DNA of 64,000 nucleotides from Fragilaria crotonensis (Eukaryota; Bacillariophyta; Fragilariophyceae; Fragilariales; Fragilariaceae): contig JAKSYS010000047.1 in the NCBI GenBank assembly GCA_022925895.1, forward strand, positions 99,469 through 163,468, read 5' to 3'. The position numbers and the translations under genes were made by a program. Shown piece by piece: positions 10,601 through 19,440 of the stretch (within the stretch, counting starts at the first letter, position 1; each line of letters opens with the position of its first letter). The notes beneath the pieces were generated by a model that was not told the DNA's origin, did no database searches, and saw only the letters and a list, made by a program, of their open reading frames with translations.

Positions 10601-10790
10601 CTAATCTGTGTAAACCCTGAACTGTAGTCACTGGTAATGCTAGTCCCGTCCTCATTGCAGACAATACTTGCGATAGGTATTTGCATTTTTTCCGAGCTTG
10701 TGCTAAAGTGACAGACCACGCCGGTTCACCATAGTGTTTCAGCGTTTTTTTCAGCCGCAAGACTTGCTTCCCGAAGGTCCTTATCCAATC
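7614..10790 (-). pseudogene. LINE-C reverse transcriptase (multiple frameshifts)
   Basis: RT that copies LINE RNA at the nicked target. Blocks in order on the minus strand: helical linker (about 10760-10370), STTTSPSGLHLGHYKALV (about 9970-9915), RVIHIYEADFNLCLGIKW (about 9700-9645), LNEGQYGSRAG, motif A NYDAMACYDRII, motif B GTGQGSANSPAIW (about 9310-9270), motif C GFVDDCNGQT (about 9175-9145), then thumb and linker to about 7620. Frame changes occur near 10371, 10126 and 9600-9365. The region ends in the linker that precedes RNase H in the related elements, so the RNase H and zinc tail are missing. Confidence 0.8.
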
Positions 10791-10823
10791 GTTCCGCGAA
10801 TGCGTGTCGATCGCCCGGTAATG

Positions 10824-12053
10824 TTAAGGTTTCTGCTCGAGCGAATGCATTGTGGTTTTCCATAATTCGATACTCTCTCTCAAATATGCAGTTGTCTGCA
10901 CAATGTTTTTTGTATGAAGCATACGTGGGACGCGCTTTGACAGACTTTGGGTCTCGCTTCCGAACAACGTGGATGTTTTGAAGTCGATGAAGTATGCGCG
11001 ATGATCTGATTGAATACGTGCGTTAAAGGCTTCGAAGCCTACATACATGACTGACCTTGCAACTTCTGGGGTACCTAGTGCGTAGTCGATGCATTTCCTT
11101 CCTCTAGCGTACGTTGCCGGTAGGGGGTTTGGATATTGAGTGGACATAATATGTTGTAAATCCAATTGCATCGCGAGATTCGATATTCCTTGTGGGTCGG
11201 AGCCAAACACCTCGTTGAAATCACCTAGAAGTAAGAGTTCCATTCCTTGAGATCGTTTTTCCCTCAACGCTTCATGAAGATCGCGCTTAAATGCTCTGCG
11301 CGGGTCTGTCAACGGGTCTTTTTGTCGAAGAAGCAGATTGTGTTGTTGGCTAGCAGCGGTGGTATATCCTAATTGGGTCTGCTTGTAAATCACTTGATAA
11401 CATGAGAACACAGCAATTGTACGACCATTATTCCCTTGGAGATCTTGTGAGACCCATCGACCCCATTTGTCGCTGGCTTGGTTGCTTACTCTCCCAGTTA
11501 GATCGCGATTTGTAACCATCATAGTTCCTCCAGGTTTGTAATACGAATTAAAGGAAATTGGAGATGATCCAAAGATGATTCTCGCCCTCTCCCAGTGTTG
11601 ATTGGTCGTGTCATAAAGAGCTTGCTTGACTGCGTATTGGCACGTATCAAGATTGATTTCCTGACCACAAAAAAGATCGGCATCCACTTCTTTTATGGTT
11701 TTGCAGATATCATCGTATTGACCTCCTCGATGATCGAGGTGGATACCATTGACGTTTGCAGAATATATTCTTGTGCAATCCGTTCGTTTGTTCAGTAGCG
11801 GATCTCCCCAATGGGTGTTTGTCCGAGCATTCCGACGCGAGAGAATTGTTGCCCTTCGTGGTGGTGGATCGTTTGAACTTGCGAGTCGATCGCGTCGAAA
11901 GATAGACTGCCAGAGGACTTGAGCATGTTGCAATCGGCTCGAGGGATCTGTGCTTGCGGCCATAGGGTGTGCGTTTAGATGGCCGTCTTGGTCGCTATTT
12001 ATGTCCTGCAGCGACCCCATAACAGGTTGCGGTACGTGCGCTTCACCTGACAT
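10824..12053 (-). CDS. LINE-C ORF2 APE-type endonuclease domain
   Basis: Nicks target DNA to prime reverse transcription. The ATG chosen (12053, MSGEAHVPQ) is the first in the open frame; a longer N-terminus is possible. Exonuclease-endonuclease-phosphatase motifs in order: YSANVNGIHL (Asn), CGQEINLD (Glu), LLLLGDFNEVF (Asp-x-Asn), RKCIDYALG (Asp) and QSDHRAYF (Asp-His). The domain is complete with no stop. The frame closes at 10824 with the linker LWKTTMHSLEQKP, after which RT continues in another frame, so this is the N-terminal part of a broken ORF2. Confidence 0.82.
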   Translation of the reverse strand: MSGEAHVPQPVMGSLQDINSDQDGHLNAHPMAASTDPSSRLQHAQVLWQSIFRRDRLASSNDPPPRRATILSRRNARTNTHWGDPLLNKRTDCTRIYSANVNGIHLDHRGGQYDDICKTIKEVDADLFCGQEINLDTCQYAVKQALYDTTNQHWERARIIFGSSPISFNSYYKPGGTMMVTNRDLTGRVSNQASDKWGRWVSQDLQGNNGRTIAVFSCYQVIYKQTQLGYTTAASQQHNLLLRQKDPLTDPRRAFKRDLHEALREKRSQGMELLLLGDFNEVFGSDPQGISNLAMQLDLQHIMSTQYPNPLPATYARGRKCIDYALGTPEVARSVMYVGFEAFNARIQSDHRAYFIDFKTSTLFGSETQSLSKRVPRMLHTKNIVQTTAYLRESIELWKTTMHSLEQKP

Positions 12054-12751
12054 GATGCTCACGGCCGGCAACCTGTTCTCCGGGCTTCGGTTGAACAAGG
12101 TTATTCTGGTCCCCTTGGCTGGGACTATTTGCCTTAATCATCATCTCTGTGTGAGGATCGGCATGCTTATGCACCACTATGGGTGAATCGACTTCTGAAG
12201 TCGGCTGTTGCTGTTGTTCGATGATGTCTTGCATCTCTACTTCCGAAAACTCATCATCCGCGAGGACGCCAGGTTACTTCATAAGGAGAGACATGAGGTG
12301 CTTTACTTGGAGTATCTTCATCAATCTGGCTGTCTGGTGGCATGCCGACATCATCCATTGCAATATGGTAGCGGTGTCTCGGATCATCTGGATATTCGGG
12401 GCTCTCATGAATAGGAGACCAGAGTTGTCGCCTGTGGAACGGGATTGGGGAGGAGTATGGGAAGTCGAATTAAGATCACTCAGAAAACTGGAATCTTGGT
12501 CGGAGTCCGCCATGTGATGTTTGTCGTCGCGTTCGAACGGTTGTTTTATGGGTGTGTTCTTCCGTGCGCGTTTTTATAGACATCTCCTTGGAGCGTGTCT
12601 GATGGAATTCGGACGTGTTGGGTTTGTCATCGTCAAGTTGCTCGGTGTCGTCTTCGGCTTTGGTCAAGTCGACAATGTCCATTGCTGTACGTTTCCCGCT
12701 TGATTGAAGCAATGGTTGATCTCCTGGTGACTTTGATGGGGATGGAAGGTG
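12054..12751 (-). other. LINE-C ORF1-ORF2 intergenic stretch
   Basis: Several short overlapping open frames (Asp/Ser/Thr-rich, for example 12513-12274 and 12712-12476) without recognisable domains. Probably a degraded N-terminal extension of ORF2 or an inter-ORF spacer. I see no regulatory site that I can defend. Confidence 0.4.
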
Positions 12752-14827
12752 CTACCTCGTTCCGGGAGACTGGTGCTCACAGGAGAGTCGATCCGTTGTG
12801 CAACTTCTCGGCGTGTTGCAGCTGCAATTTCTGGGAATGGGGTTTGTGTGAATGACTCGAGCGAACATATCAGTTAAGATCTGCATTTGGCGGGTCTGGT
12901 TTTCCATGAACGTTACCATGCCCGGGGGTTCCGTTTGCACTGGTGGAATTGGGCGTTGACGTAGGCCGTCATTTATCTGGGTTGTGATTTGTTCCTGAAC
13001 CTGTTGTTGTTGTCGAATGGACTGAAGCTCAAAATCTCTGCGTTGCTCAGCAAGTTGTCTTTCGAAATCCAGCCGTTGCTGTTGGGCCTGTTGTTCCATC
13101 TCCATTCGTTGTTGTTGAGCTTGTGTTTCCAGTTCGAGACGTTGTTTTTGTACTTGCTGTTCCATTTCCATCCGTTGTTTTGCCACTAAAAGCTCCATTT
13201 CGCGTTGTTGACGTTCCGATTGACGTTCCATCTCAATTTGTTGCTGAGCCATTTGAAGTTCCAATTCATGGCGTTGTTTCTCCGCTTTGAGTTCCATTTC
13301 ATGTTGCTGGGATTTCTTGGATTCTTCTATCACGGTTAACTTATTGCGCAATTCTGCTACTTCGGCTTTACTTGAGGCAAGTTCAGCCATGTAGTCATCC
13401 GTAAGTTGCGATTCCGTTGTGACTGTTGGTGTTTTTACCGATTGACGACTTGTAATGGATCCTCGATGAGCTCGTTGTGCCCACGTAAGATTTTGTCCGA
13501 CTAAATTTGCAAGTGGGCTATCCGATATATCAATGATGTTCTGAACGGTGCCGTTTAAGAATTCATCAGAGATAGTAGTATCATACGACATAGCTGTGTT
13601 CACGCTTGCTGACAGGTACGTATTTTCCCCACTAGAAAGGTCATCTAACAGAATAGGTGCCACCGTCGGTGGGTTTGCAAATTTCGAGTTCAATTGCTTT
13701 GCATCGACTTCGACGTGGTTGTCGAACCATTGTGGAAGCTTCTGCATCAGCTGTGTCCGCGCTGCATGAAAATTCTTTTTATGGACGAGAACTTTGTGTC
13801 TTCCGTCGTCGTTTGTTTTGGATGTTGGGTACGTATCGATCACACCTTCGACAGCTTTGATATGTTCTTCGAGGTAGTACATTGCATCGGAACCAATATT
13901 CTGCAAAATGATAACATGGTGGCTCGAGAGAATTTTTGTCTGCTGTAGAATTACTCGGAGATATGCCTCAGGGTGCTTGGACTTCATTTGGAATTGAATA
14001 AACACTGGGGTATCGCGATATGCTTGTTTTAAAAGGTTCAGCAACTCCACCGAATTCTTTTTCTCTGTTTCAAATGCATACGCTTTAGTTTTCAACACCG
14101 AGTTCTTTACTGCTATATGCGGTGTGATGAATGCCATGTGAAACTTTGGTATCTTCGTGCGAGGAGGAAGGTTTTTCTTAAGATCTTGCATCACCTTCTC
14201 CTGAGCTTGAGGAATATCATAGTATTGGGGGTTTAACCCAAGGAGGAATCCCAGCTGCGTTGTGTCCCAGATATCTTCGGACCATCTATGTTCGGTCAAG
14301 TAACATTTATGTTCGCGGAGGAGGTTGTAAATTTTGACGGTGTTCTTTACTTCCTGTAGGGATACCATGGTTCGAACTCGATGAACAATGAAGGACGAAT
14401 GAGACCTTTGATTGCTTGATGCATGTCGGTGTTGGATGCTGGGACTTCCAGAGGAGTTCTTGACGCCAGGTGCTTGATGGTGAACATCAAAATGAAGCAT
14501 ATGTTGACGTTCTGTCCAACGAACCGTATCTACTTTTGGAAGGGGTTTTCCTTTGTTTGTCATGATCTGAATGTCGTCGCCGAATGCTTCTTGGACTGCC
14601 TGAAGCCAATGCAAGTGTACTTTGGCTGAGGAGACATGGTCTTGACGATTGTTTTTGTCAGTAACAAAGCGGAATTTCCACGTTTTCTCAGTGTTGAGTC
14701 GTTGATTCCCTCTTTTAACACTACCACCAGGTGGAGTGATATCGGAGGCATCATCCTGCATCTCAGGAAGGGTCACAGTTGCGCTCGCGTCGCCGGGTGG
14801 CGCGACGGATTCATCCGTCATCGTCAT
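12752..14827 (-). CDS. LINE-C ORF1 protein with long coiled coil
   Basis: About 690 aa from ATG 14827 (MTMTDESV), uninterrupted. The N-terminal 60 residues are polar; residues about 25-420 form an uncharacterised folded region. Residues about 480-640 form a very regular Gln/Glu/Arg-rich coiled coil built of repeated units of the type QQRMEMEQQ, which would drive oligomerisation as in other LINE ORF1 proteins. The C-terminus (about 640-690) is short and Pro/Thr-rich. No zinc knuckle is seen. The intact frame contrasts with the broken ORF2 of the same element. Role inferred from position and coiled coil. Confidence 0.7.
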   Translation of the reverse strand: MTMTDESVAPPGDASATVTLPEMQDDASDITPPGGSVKRGNQRLNTEKTWKFRFVTDKNNRQDHVSSAKVHLHWLQAVQEAFGDDIQIMTNKGKPLPKVDTVRWTERQHMLHFDVHHQAPGVKNSSGSPSIQHRHASSNQRSHSSFIVHRVRTMVSLQEVKNTVKIYNLLREHKCYLTEHRWSEDIWDTTQLGFLLGLNPQYYDIPQAQEKVMQDLKKNLPPRTKIPKFHMAFITPHIAVKNSVLKTKAYAFETEKKNSVELLNLLKQAYRDTPVFIQFQMKSKHPEAYLRVILQQTKILSSHHVIILQNIGSDAMYYLEEHIKAVEGVIDTYPTSKTNDDGRHKVLVHKKNFHAARTQLMQKLPQWFDNHVEVDAKQLNSKFANPPTVAPILLDDLSSGENTYLSASVNTAMSYDTTISDEFLNGTVQNIIDISDSPLANLVGQNLTWAQRAHRGSITSRQSVKTPTVTTESQLTDDYMAELASSKAEVAELRNKLTVIEESKKSQQHEMELKAEKQRHELELQMAQQQIEMERQSERQQREMELLVAKQRMEMEQQVQKQRLELETQAQQQRMEMEQQAQQQRLDFERQLAEQRRDFELQSIRQQQQVQEQITTQINDGLRQRPIPPVQTEPPGMVTFMENQTRQMQILTDMFARVIHTNPIPRNCSCNTPRSCTTDRLSCEHQSPGTR

Positions 14828-14864
14828 AGATCCTTGGTACAAGACCTACGGTAGATCCACGTAG

Positions 14865-14889
14865 AAATTAGTAAGAGGCTTACTAATTT
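14865..14889. repeat. Perfect 11-bp inverted repeat at the LINE-C 5' end
   Basis: AAATTAGTAAG (14865-14875), loop AGG, then CTTACTAATTT (14879-14889). It lies between the ORF1 start and the 5' boundary at 14906, so it would be a hairpin in the LINE-C 5' UTR. Confidence 0.7.
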
Positions 14890-14906
14890 TCCGAAGTGAA
14901 AATTCT

Positions 14907-15871
14907 TTGTCTAAACTAAACAACAAGAAATCTCGCAACAACACGCCGAGGCTTTCCTCTCTAGGAGAACGTGACGAGGATCAAGAAGAACCACAATACG
15001 AAGTCCCACACAATTTCTAAAATCTAGATACGTACATACCAGTCTGTCCGTCGACCGTTTTATACGTAACTCAGTAGGAAGTTGTCCTGTGCAACCACCA
15101 CCATGAACGTCGGAACGGCATCAACGTTTCTACCCGATCCAAACAAACCACCCGATCTCTCCAAACCCATGTTCAAGTTCGACCGTACCGATTGGATGGA
15201 CCCTCCAGTTTTTAAACCAATCGATCAAACTTTGAGCGATTCCATCTACCGCCGACGTGCAAACGACGCACTCTACCAGCAAATCAGTAGTCCAGCCAAG
15301 TGGCAGAAGTACGTCACACTCGGATATTTCGCAATTGACGATGGAGCTTTCTTCGATCTCGAGTGGAGCGCCCAAGTGAACCCAACCAAGATGCATAGCA
15401 TAATCTGGTACAACTACCTATACCATATTGACCGCGACATCGACATACCAACCAAACTCAACGCATGGGCCACTCAAGTGTCACAACCATACCTCATCAA
15501 CAACGCACCTCAGCTATTGACCATAGACACCACCATAACCTCGTGGAAACAGACCCAGCAAACTCACACCCCAATGGAAATTGAAGACGACCAATGGACT
15601 GAAGTCATCTCGGCGGGAAAAGCCAAAGCAACAAAAAAACGTGTTTCCTCACTAACCAGAGCTGCGAATCAAAACCCATACACCAACATCGCCCCAGGAT
15701 TCAATCTCCCAGAGAATGACACTCCACGTACAAGCATGAAACCAACCACAGTCAACCAAACTGAAGAACGACACACTGACGAAGAAAATACATCAACTAC
15801 AACAAACAATGAATTCTCGACCTGGCTAAACAACCGAACATCCACTGGCAACACACCCGCATGGGCAGCCC
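14907..15871 (+). repeat. Right copy of the 2.8-kb duplication, first part
   Basis: Equals 4796-5761 with one base fewer (no extra G in gcgccc-aagtg). It includes the LINE-A end, the 16-bp target sequence and the LINE-B 5' end. It is interrupted at 15871 by YR-2 and resumes at 34324. Confidence 0.9.
15103..15871 (+). pseudogene. LINE-B ORF1, right copy, N-terminal part
   Basis: Same protein as at 4992 but without its first frameshift; open from ATG 15103 to the YR-2 insertion point after TSTGNTPAWAA. The rest of the gene resumes at 34324. Together with the right part it would give a full-length ORF1 except for one missing T near 34718. Confidence 0.88.
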
Positions 15872-16026
15872 TGGCATGTCCGAAGATCGGGAAAGGACGG
15901 GCAGTCGCCATCAGACAGACGAACACGAGACACAGACAGACGAACACCACGACACAACACAACACAAGATACGAATTGCTCACAATCCGAACGAACTCGA
16001 ATCGACAAAGACACTACTCTAGTTAA
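15872..16026 (+). repeat. YR-2 terminal direct repeat A1
   Basis: 155 bp, identical by eye to 34090-34244. Rich in ACGA/ACAC units and ending in TCTAGTTAA, the same 9-mer that ends the YR-1 repeats. Probably contains the recombination site and, at this end, promoter sequence. Confidence 0.85.
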
Positions 16027-16055
16027 CGAATCGACAAAGACACTACTCTAGTTAA
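15998..16055 (+). repeat. Tandem duplication of the 29-bp end of A1
   Basis: A 29-bp unit (starts cgaatcgacaaag, ends ctctagttaa) is present twice in direct succession (15998-16026 and 16027-16055) at the 5' end but only once in the 3' repeat (ending 34244). It could be a recombinase site duplicated during integration or circle formation. Confidence 0.7.
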
Positions 16056-16094
16056 TCTGGCCTCTCCCCCGACCCGACTTGAACCACAGACGCA

Positions 16095-16293
16095 ATGGAG
16101 GGGTCAGACGACGCTCGCTCACCGATGACGATGACCTTGACGTGGTTGGACGTTTTCAGGAAGCTCGACCAGTGGGAGGTCGTCGAAAAGCTCAGCGCTT
16201 TGAATTCGAAGACGAACTCGGTCAGTACAAATTCTACAGGATTCGTACACTTGTGCTCTCCGGAAGTCGCCCACCTTATGGTAAACACGCACG
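16095..16293 (+). pseudogene. YR-2 gag, N-terminal piece before the DNA transposon
   Basis: Opens at ATG 16095 (MEGSDDARSP) about 40 bases after the A1 repeats, as expected for the first ORF of a YR element. It runs to the transposon insertion after VNTH. Skipping 16294-28102 leaves an open frame from 28103 for about 30 codons, up to a G6 run at 28185-28190 where a one-base change would be needed to reach the MAVDTKQVV frame. No known domain. The assignment rests mainly on position. Confidence 0.5.
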
Positions 16294-16316
16294 CATCTAA
16301 GGGTGCCAAAACTAAG
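16294..16316 (+). repeat. Left terminal inverted repeat of the DNA transposon
   Basis: CATCTAAGGGTGCCAAAAC then one mismatch and AAGT; the complement is at 28077-28100. Confidence 0.85.
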
Positions 16317-17173
16317 TACCATAGTTGATACAAGAATTTTTTATCATATTTATTGGAAAAATTTCAGGATTCCCATATTTAGTTCAGGATTCCTGAAGTT
16401 TTTTTCTGGTTTATTTATTTAGTTCAGGATTCCGACATTTGCTGTTTCCTCATTTTTATGAAGAATTTTTTTTGCTCCTGAACTACTGCAGTATTATTCC
16501 TGAGCTTTTTTCTTCATTATTTCGATGCACATAAAACACCGAGTACTGTACGTGTTTTGTACGAAATACTGGAGTAGCATGGTGTATCGTGGGTGGACTA
16601 TTGGTTGTGCCGTACAGTGTACAGTATACAGCGGTTTTTACAGTGCTGTCAGCTGGGATACTACCGTCGTACTAGCGCAATGGTTCGTTGTTGGTTATAC
16701 GCTGTACATTGTACGTTGTACAAGTAGCTATGGGCGTGTCTGGTGCATGGTGCATGGTGTTCGGTGCCTGCTACAGTACGTTTAGTATGGTGCGGTGGTG
16801 TACAGTATGGTAGCTACGGCGTGGTCTGTGTGTATGGTAGTGTGGTACTGTGTACGGTACTTTCATTACTATAGCTGTGTTTTGTGTACTACGGTATGGT
16901 GGTAGCGTATAATTTTTAGTACAGTATTGTATCATGCGAGTACTCCTATGACACTATGCTACGTACTACGTGATCTTGTGTTTTCAACAACAAACCGTAG
17001 AATTGTAGGCGATAGTATGTACTGATTAATTCTTTGGCACCAATACCAGTGCATGCTGTATATTTCTACAAGGAATTAATTCTTTTTCAGCCACAGTATT
17101 GTCTTTAGTAGAATCGTACGTGATTTTTTTTGCGGGAAGTGTCACATCTCACACTTCGTTCGTTGAGCACTCC
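16317..17173. other. Left subterminal region of the transposon, non-coding
   Basis: No credible gene. Three direct TTCAGGATTCC copies near 16363, 16383 and 16423, plus inverted TCCTGAAC/TCCTGAGC near 16477 and 16498, are probable transposase-binding subterminal repeats. From about 16530 to 16950 the sequence is extremely rich in GTAC/TGTAC palindromes. A stretch near 17040-17100 repeats the words attaattctttgg and attaattcttttt. Confidence 0.55.
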
Positions 17174-18115
17174 ACCACTTGGTGTCATGCCCGACACCAC
17201 ATTGATGCTCCATTATTTGGCATCTTCGCTCCTTCTTCGTCCTTTCCCACCACAAGACATTGCAGTCTTAAGTGGTAAGACTGCAAATGTGCTTTTTTCG
17301 TGTTGATTGTTGTGTTGATTGAATGTTTCCATCATGGTGATGGTCGAATGAGTTTTGAGGTACTCCCGTTGTGCCAGTACCGTTGTCTACGTACGGTGCT
17401 CAGGGTGCAGTCAAGTACTGGGACGAGTTCGCACGACAGTACCTTGAGGTTACGGTGATACACTACGTCGCGCCTGTACAGTCGTCTACCTACCGTACTT
17501 AGGGTGCTGCCAAGTACTGGGAGTACGACAGTACCTTGAGGCTACGGTAATACACTACGTCGCGCCTGTACCGTGGTCTACGTACCGTACTTATGGTACT
17601 GCCAAGTACTGGGAATACGACAGTACCTTGAGGCTACGGTACAACACTACCTTGTGCATGTACTGTTGTCTACGTACTGTACTCATGTTGCTATCAAGTA
17701 CTGGGAGTATGACAGTACCTTGGTGGACGCTACGGTTTATTACAATACTACCTTGTGCCTGCTGTACGGTTGTCGATGTCACAACTTGGTGTCATGCCCA
17801 ACACCGCATTGAATGTTTCATTCTGTGCTTGTCCCTTGCCCTTGCTTCTTCTTCCTTTCCACTAACAAGGGCACTTAACTGTCGTTCTTGTTCGTGAGTT
17901 TTGATTGTTTTGTCCTATCAACACAAGAATGTTGTGTTGAATCGTCGTTTCCATCATTGTGAGCAACTGATTGATTTGTTGAGGTACTCCTGTTGTGCCT
18001 GTACCATTGTCTACGTACTGTACTCATGGTACTGTCAAGTACTGGGACGAGTTCGCACCACGACAGTACCTTGGAGGCTTCCGTACAACATTGTGCTGGT
18101 ACTGTACTCCAGTCT
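17174..18115. repeat. Degenerate tandem array (92-99 bp units) inside a duplicated block
   Basis: Units sharing caagtactggga start near 17412, 17511, 17603 and 17695 (spacings 99, 92, 92), with a fifth at about 18036. Each unit also carries tctacgtac, acagtaccttg and cctgtac words. The surrounding text is duplicated too: ttggtgtcatgccc...acattga near 17180 recurs near 17785, followed in both by gttgattgaatg/ttgttgaatcg and gaggtactcc. It lies upstream of the GNAT gene, so promoter repeats are possible. Confidence 0.65.
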
Positions 18116-18471
18116 TTCTTGTTGACGTTGTGTCATTGCACATGATTGTATTTTCCAGCTTTCAATCTCACATCCTCCTCTTCTTCTCCTTTCATAATTA
18201 GGATCCTTGTCGACAAGTGTTGTGCTTCTCATTTTGTTGTTAATTGAGGGAATAAGTACTTCGTCTTGTGTGCGTGCTTCGATTGAGTTTGTAAGGCAAT
18301 CTGTCATCTAGAATCCAATATTCGGTCATCTGAGAGATTCTCATTGATTTGAGTGAATCAAACCAGATTGATCTACCGGTATTGGTTCTTTTTGTCAGTT
18401 GTCTGTTCGCATGCTCAAGAGTTGTATACACGCACACCAGTTGGAGGATTATTCATATTTCAACCAACAAA

Positions 18472-19440
18472 ATGGCAGAGGTTCCATCACTGTCCCCTGT
18501 CTCTCGTCAGCAAGGAGGAGTCCCTATGGATAAGGCGTACCTGTTCCGTGATGGTATGGATGAATTCACACCACCTCCAGGAACAAAGGTCAATAAACAA
18601 TTCAGATCGCAAGTTCGAGTCTTTTTATCATCACCCGCTCGTGCTGTTTCAGAGTTTCCACTACACATGTTCAGCTCTTGGTTTCAAGACCTCCCGTTGT
18701 CCAAGATTATGACTCAGAACGAAAGAGAGGACTCCAATGAAATTTGGCAATTCAAGGTAGTTACGTTGTACCCCACACGTGTCCAAACAAACAAAGCTGA
18801 GGCGACAAGGTTTAAGTGGGCGACAGAAGCTGCAAGGCAATTCTACAGCACATCATTCAATTCTACAGAAGCTGATTTGAGCTCTATCGATCGTGCTGTG
18901 AATTCTGATCCATCAATAATGATTGTGGGACGTCCTCTTGGAAAAGAAGATGACCCCTTCAAGAAATCTGTCATAGGGTGCCAAGACTCTGTTGTTATTG
19001 CATGCATTATTGGAGATGAAGTTGGTGCGTCGTTGGTGCTTTGGCTGTTGATTGCAGAATCTGAATCACGGAAGCCATCCGGTCTTACATCCTGGAGACG
19101 GCAAGGGTTTGGACGTCTGATGTTAGTAATGCTCATCAAGCATTCAACTTTTTTATTATTGTCTCACCGTGAGCTGTCACAATGTCAGGAGAGCCTACAT
19201 GGTGTGGACATCTACTTGCAGTGTCCCCATGACGAGCCAAAGGAATTCTACCAAGCCTGTGGGTTCCGTCAAATCAATCTCCAAGACACAACTGGCATTG
19301 AGTTTCTTCCCAAGACAATTGCCGACACCTTAATGGACGAGACCACAGGTGGATTTGCATGGATTGTACCAGAGTCTGAGGAGCACTGCATTATCCCTCT
19401 GATGAAACTTTCTTCCGGTTCCCTTGAACAGTGCTGCTAA
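18472..19440 (+). CDS. GNAT-family acetyltransferase carried by the transposon
   Basis: About 322 aa from ATG 18472 (MAEVPSLSP, preceded by caacaaa, a good eukaryotic context); the frame is open further upstream but without an ATG. Acetyl-CoA motif: TSWRRQGFGRLMLVML (R-x-x-G-x-G/A, about residue 205), preceded by the strand ASLVLWLLIAES and followed by motif B VDIYLQCPHDEPKEFYQACGF (about 240-262), the classic FY..xGF end of GNAT folds. Substrate unknown; GNATs acetylate proteins, polyamines or other amines. The stop at 19438 sits in a duplicated cagtgctgct, and an adjacent frame continues into the protease region, so it may have been the N-terminal part of a larger polyprotein. Confidence 0.7.
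   Translation: MAEVPSLSPVSRQQGGVPMDKAYLFRDGMDEFTPPPGTKVNKQFRSQVRVFLSSPARAVSEFPLHMFSSWFQDLPLSKIMTQNEREDSNEIWQFKVVTLYPTRVQTNKAEATRFKWATEAARQFYSTSFNSTEADLSSIDRAVNSDPSIMIVGRPLGKEDDPFKKSVIGCQDSVVIACIIGDEVGASLVLWLLIAESESRKPSGLTSWRRQGFGRLMLVMLIKHSTFLLLSHRELSQCQESLHGVDIYLQCPHDEPKEFYQACGFRQINLQDTTGIEFLPKTIADTLMDETTGGFAWIVPESEEHCIIPLMKLSSGSLEQCC

Larger units (their letters stand above)
7614..14906 (-). mobile_element. LINE-C: second LINE family, minus strand, 3'-truncated
   Basis: Reading on the minus strand: a short 5' UTR with a hairpin, ORF1 (coiled coil), an intergenic stretch, ORF2 endonuclease, RT, then an abrupt end at 7614 before any RNase H or 3' UTR. The proteins are clearly related to LINE-B/D/E (TSPSGLHLGHYKALV, RVIHIYEADFNL, FVDD) but far diverged, so this is a separate family. 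It sits exactly between the two copies of the 2.8-kb duplication and has no normal short target duplication. Confidence 0.8.

Noticed and set aside
14907-15871. A second independent LINE-B insertion
   Set aside because: The matching region includes the LINE-A flank and the 16-bp target sequence, so it must be a segmental duplication.
17400-18115. Possible CRISPR-like array
   Set aside because: Units are 92-99 bp, imperfect throughout, with no short constant repeat and unique spacers, and the context is a eukaryotic transposon.
18472-19440. GNAT gene as an ordinary host gene captured between elements
   Set aside because: It lies well inside the two inverted repeats, with transposase and protease neighbours, and the whole block interrupts YR-2; cargo is the simpler reading.
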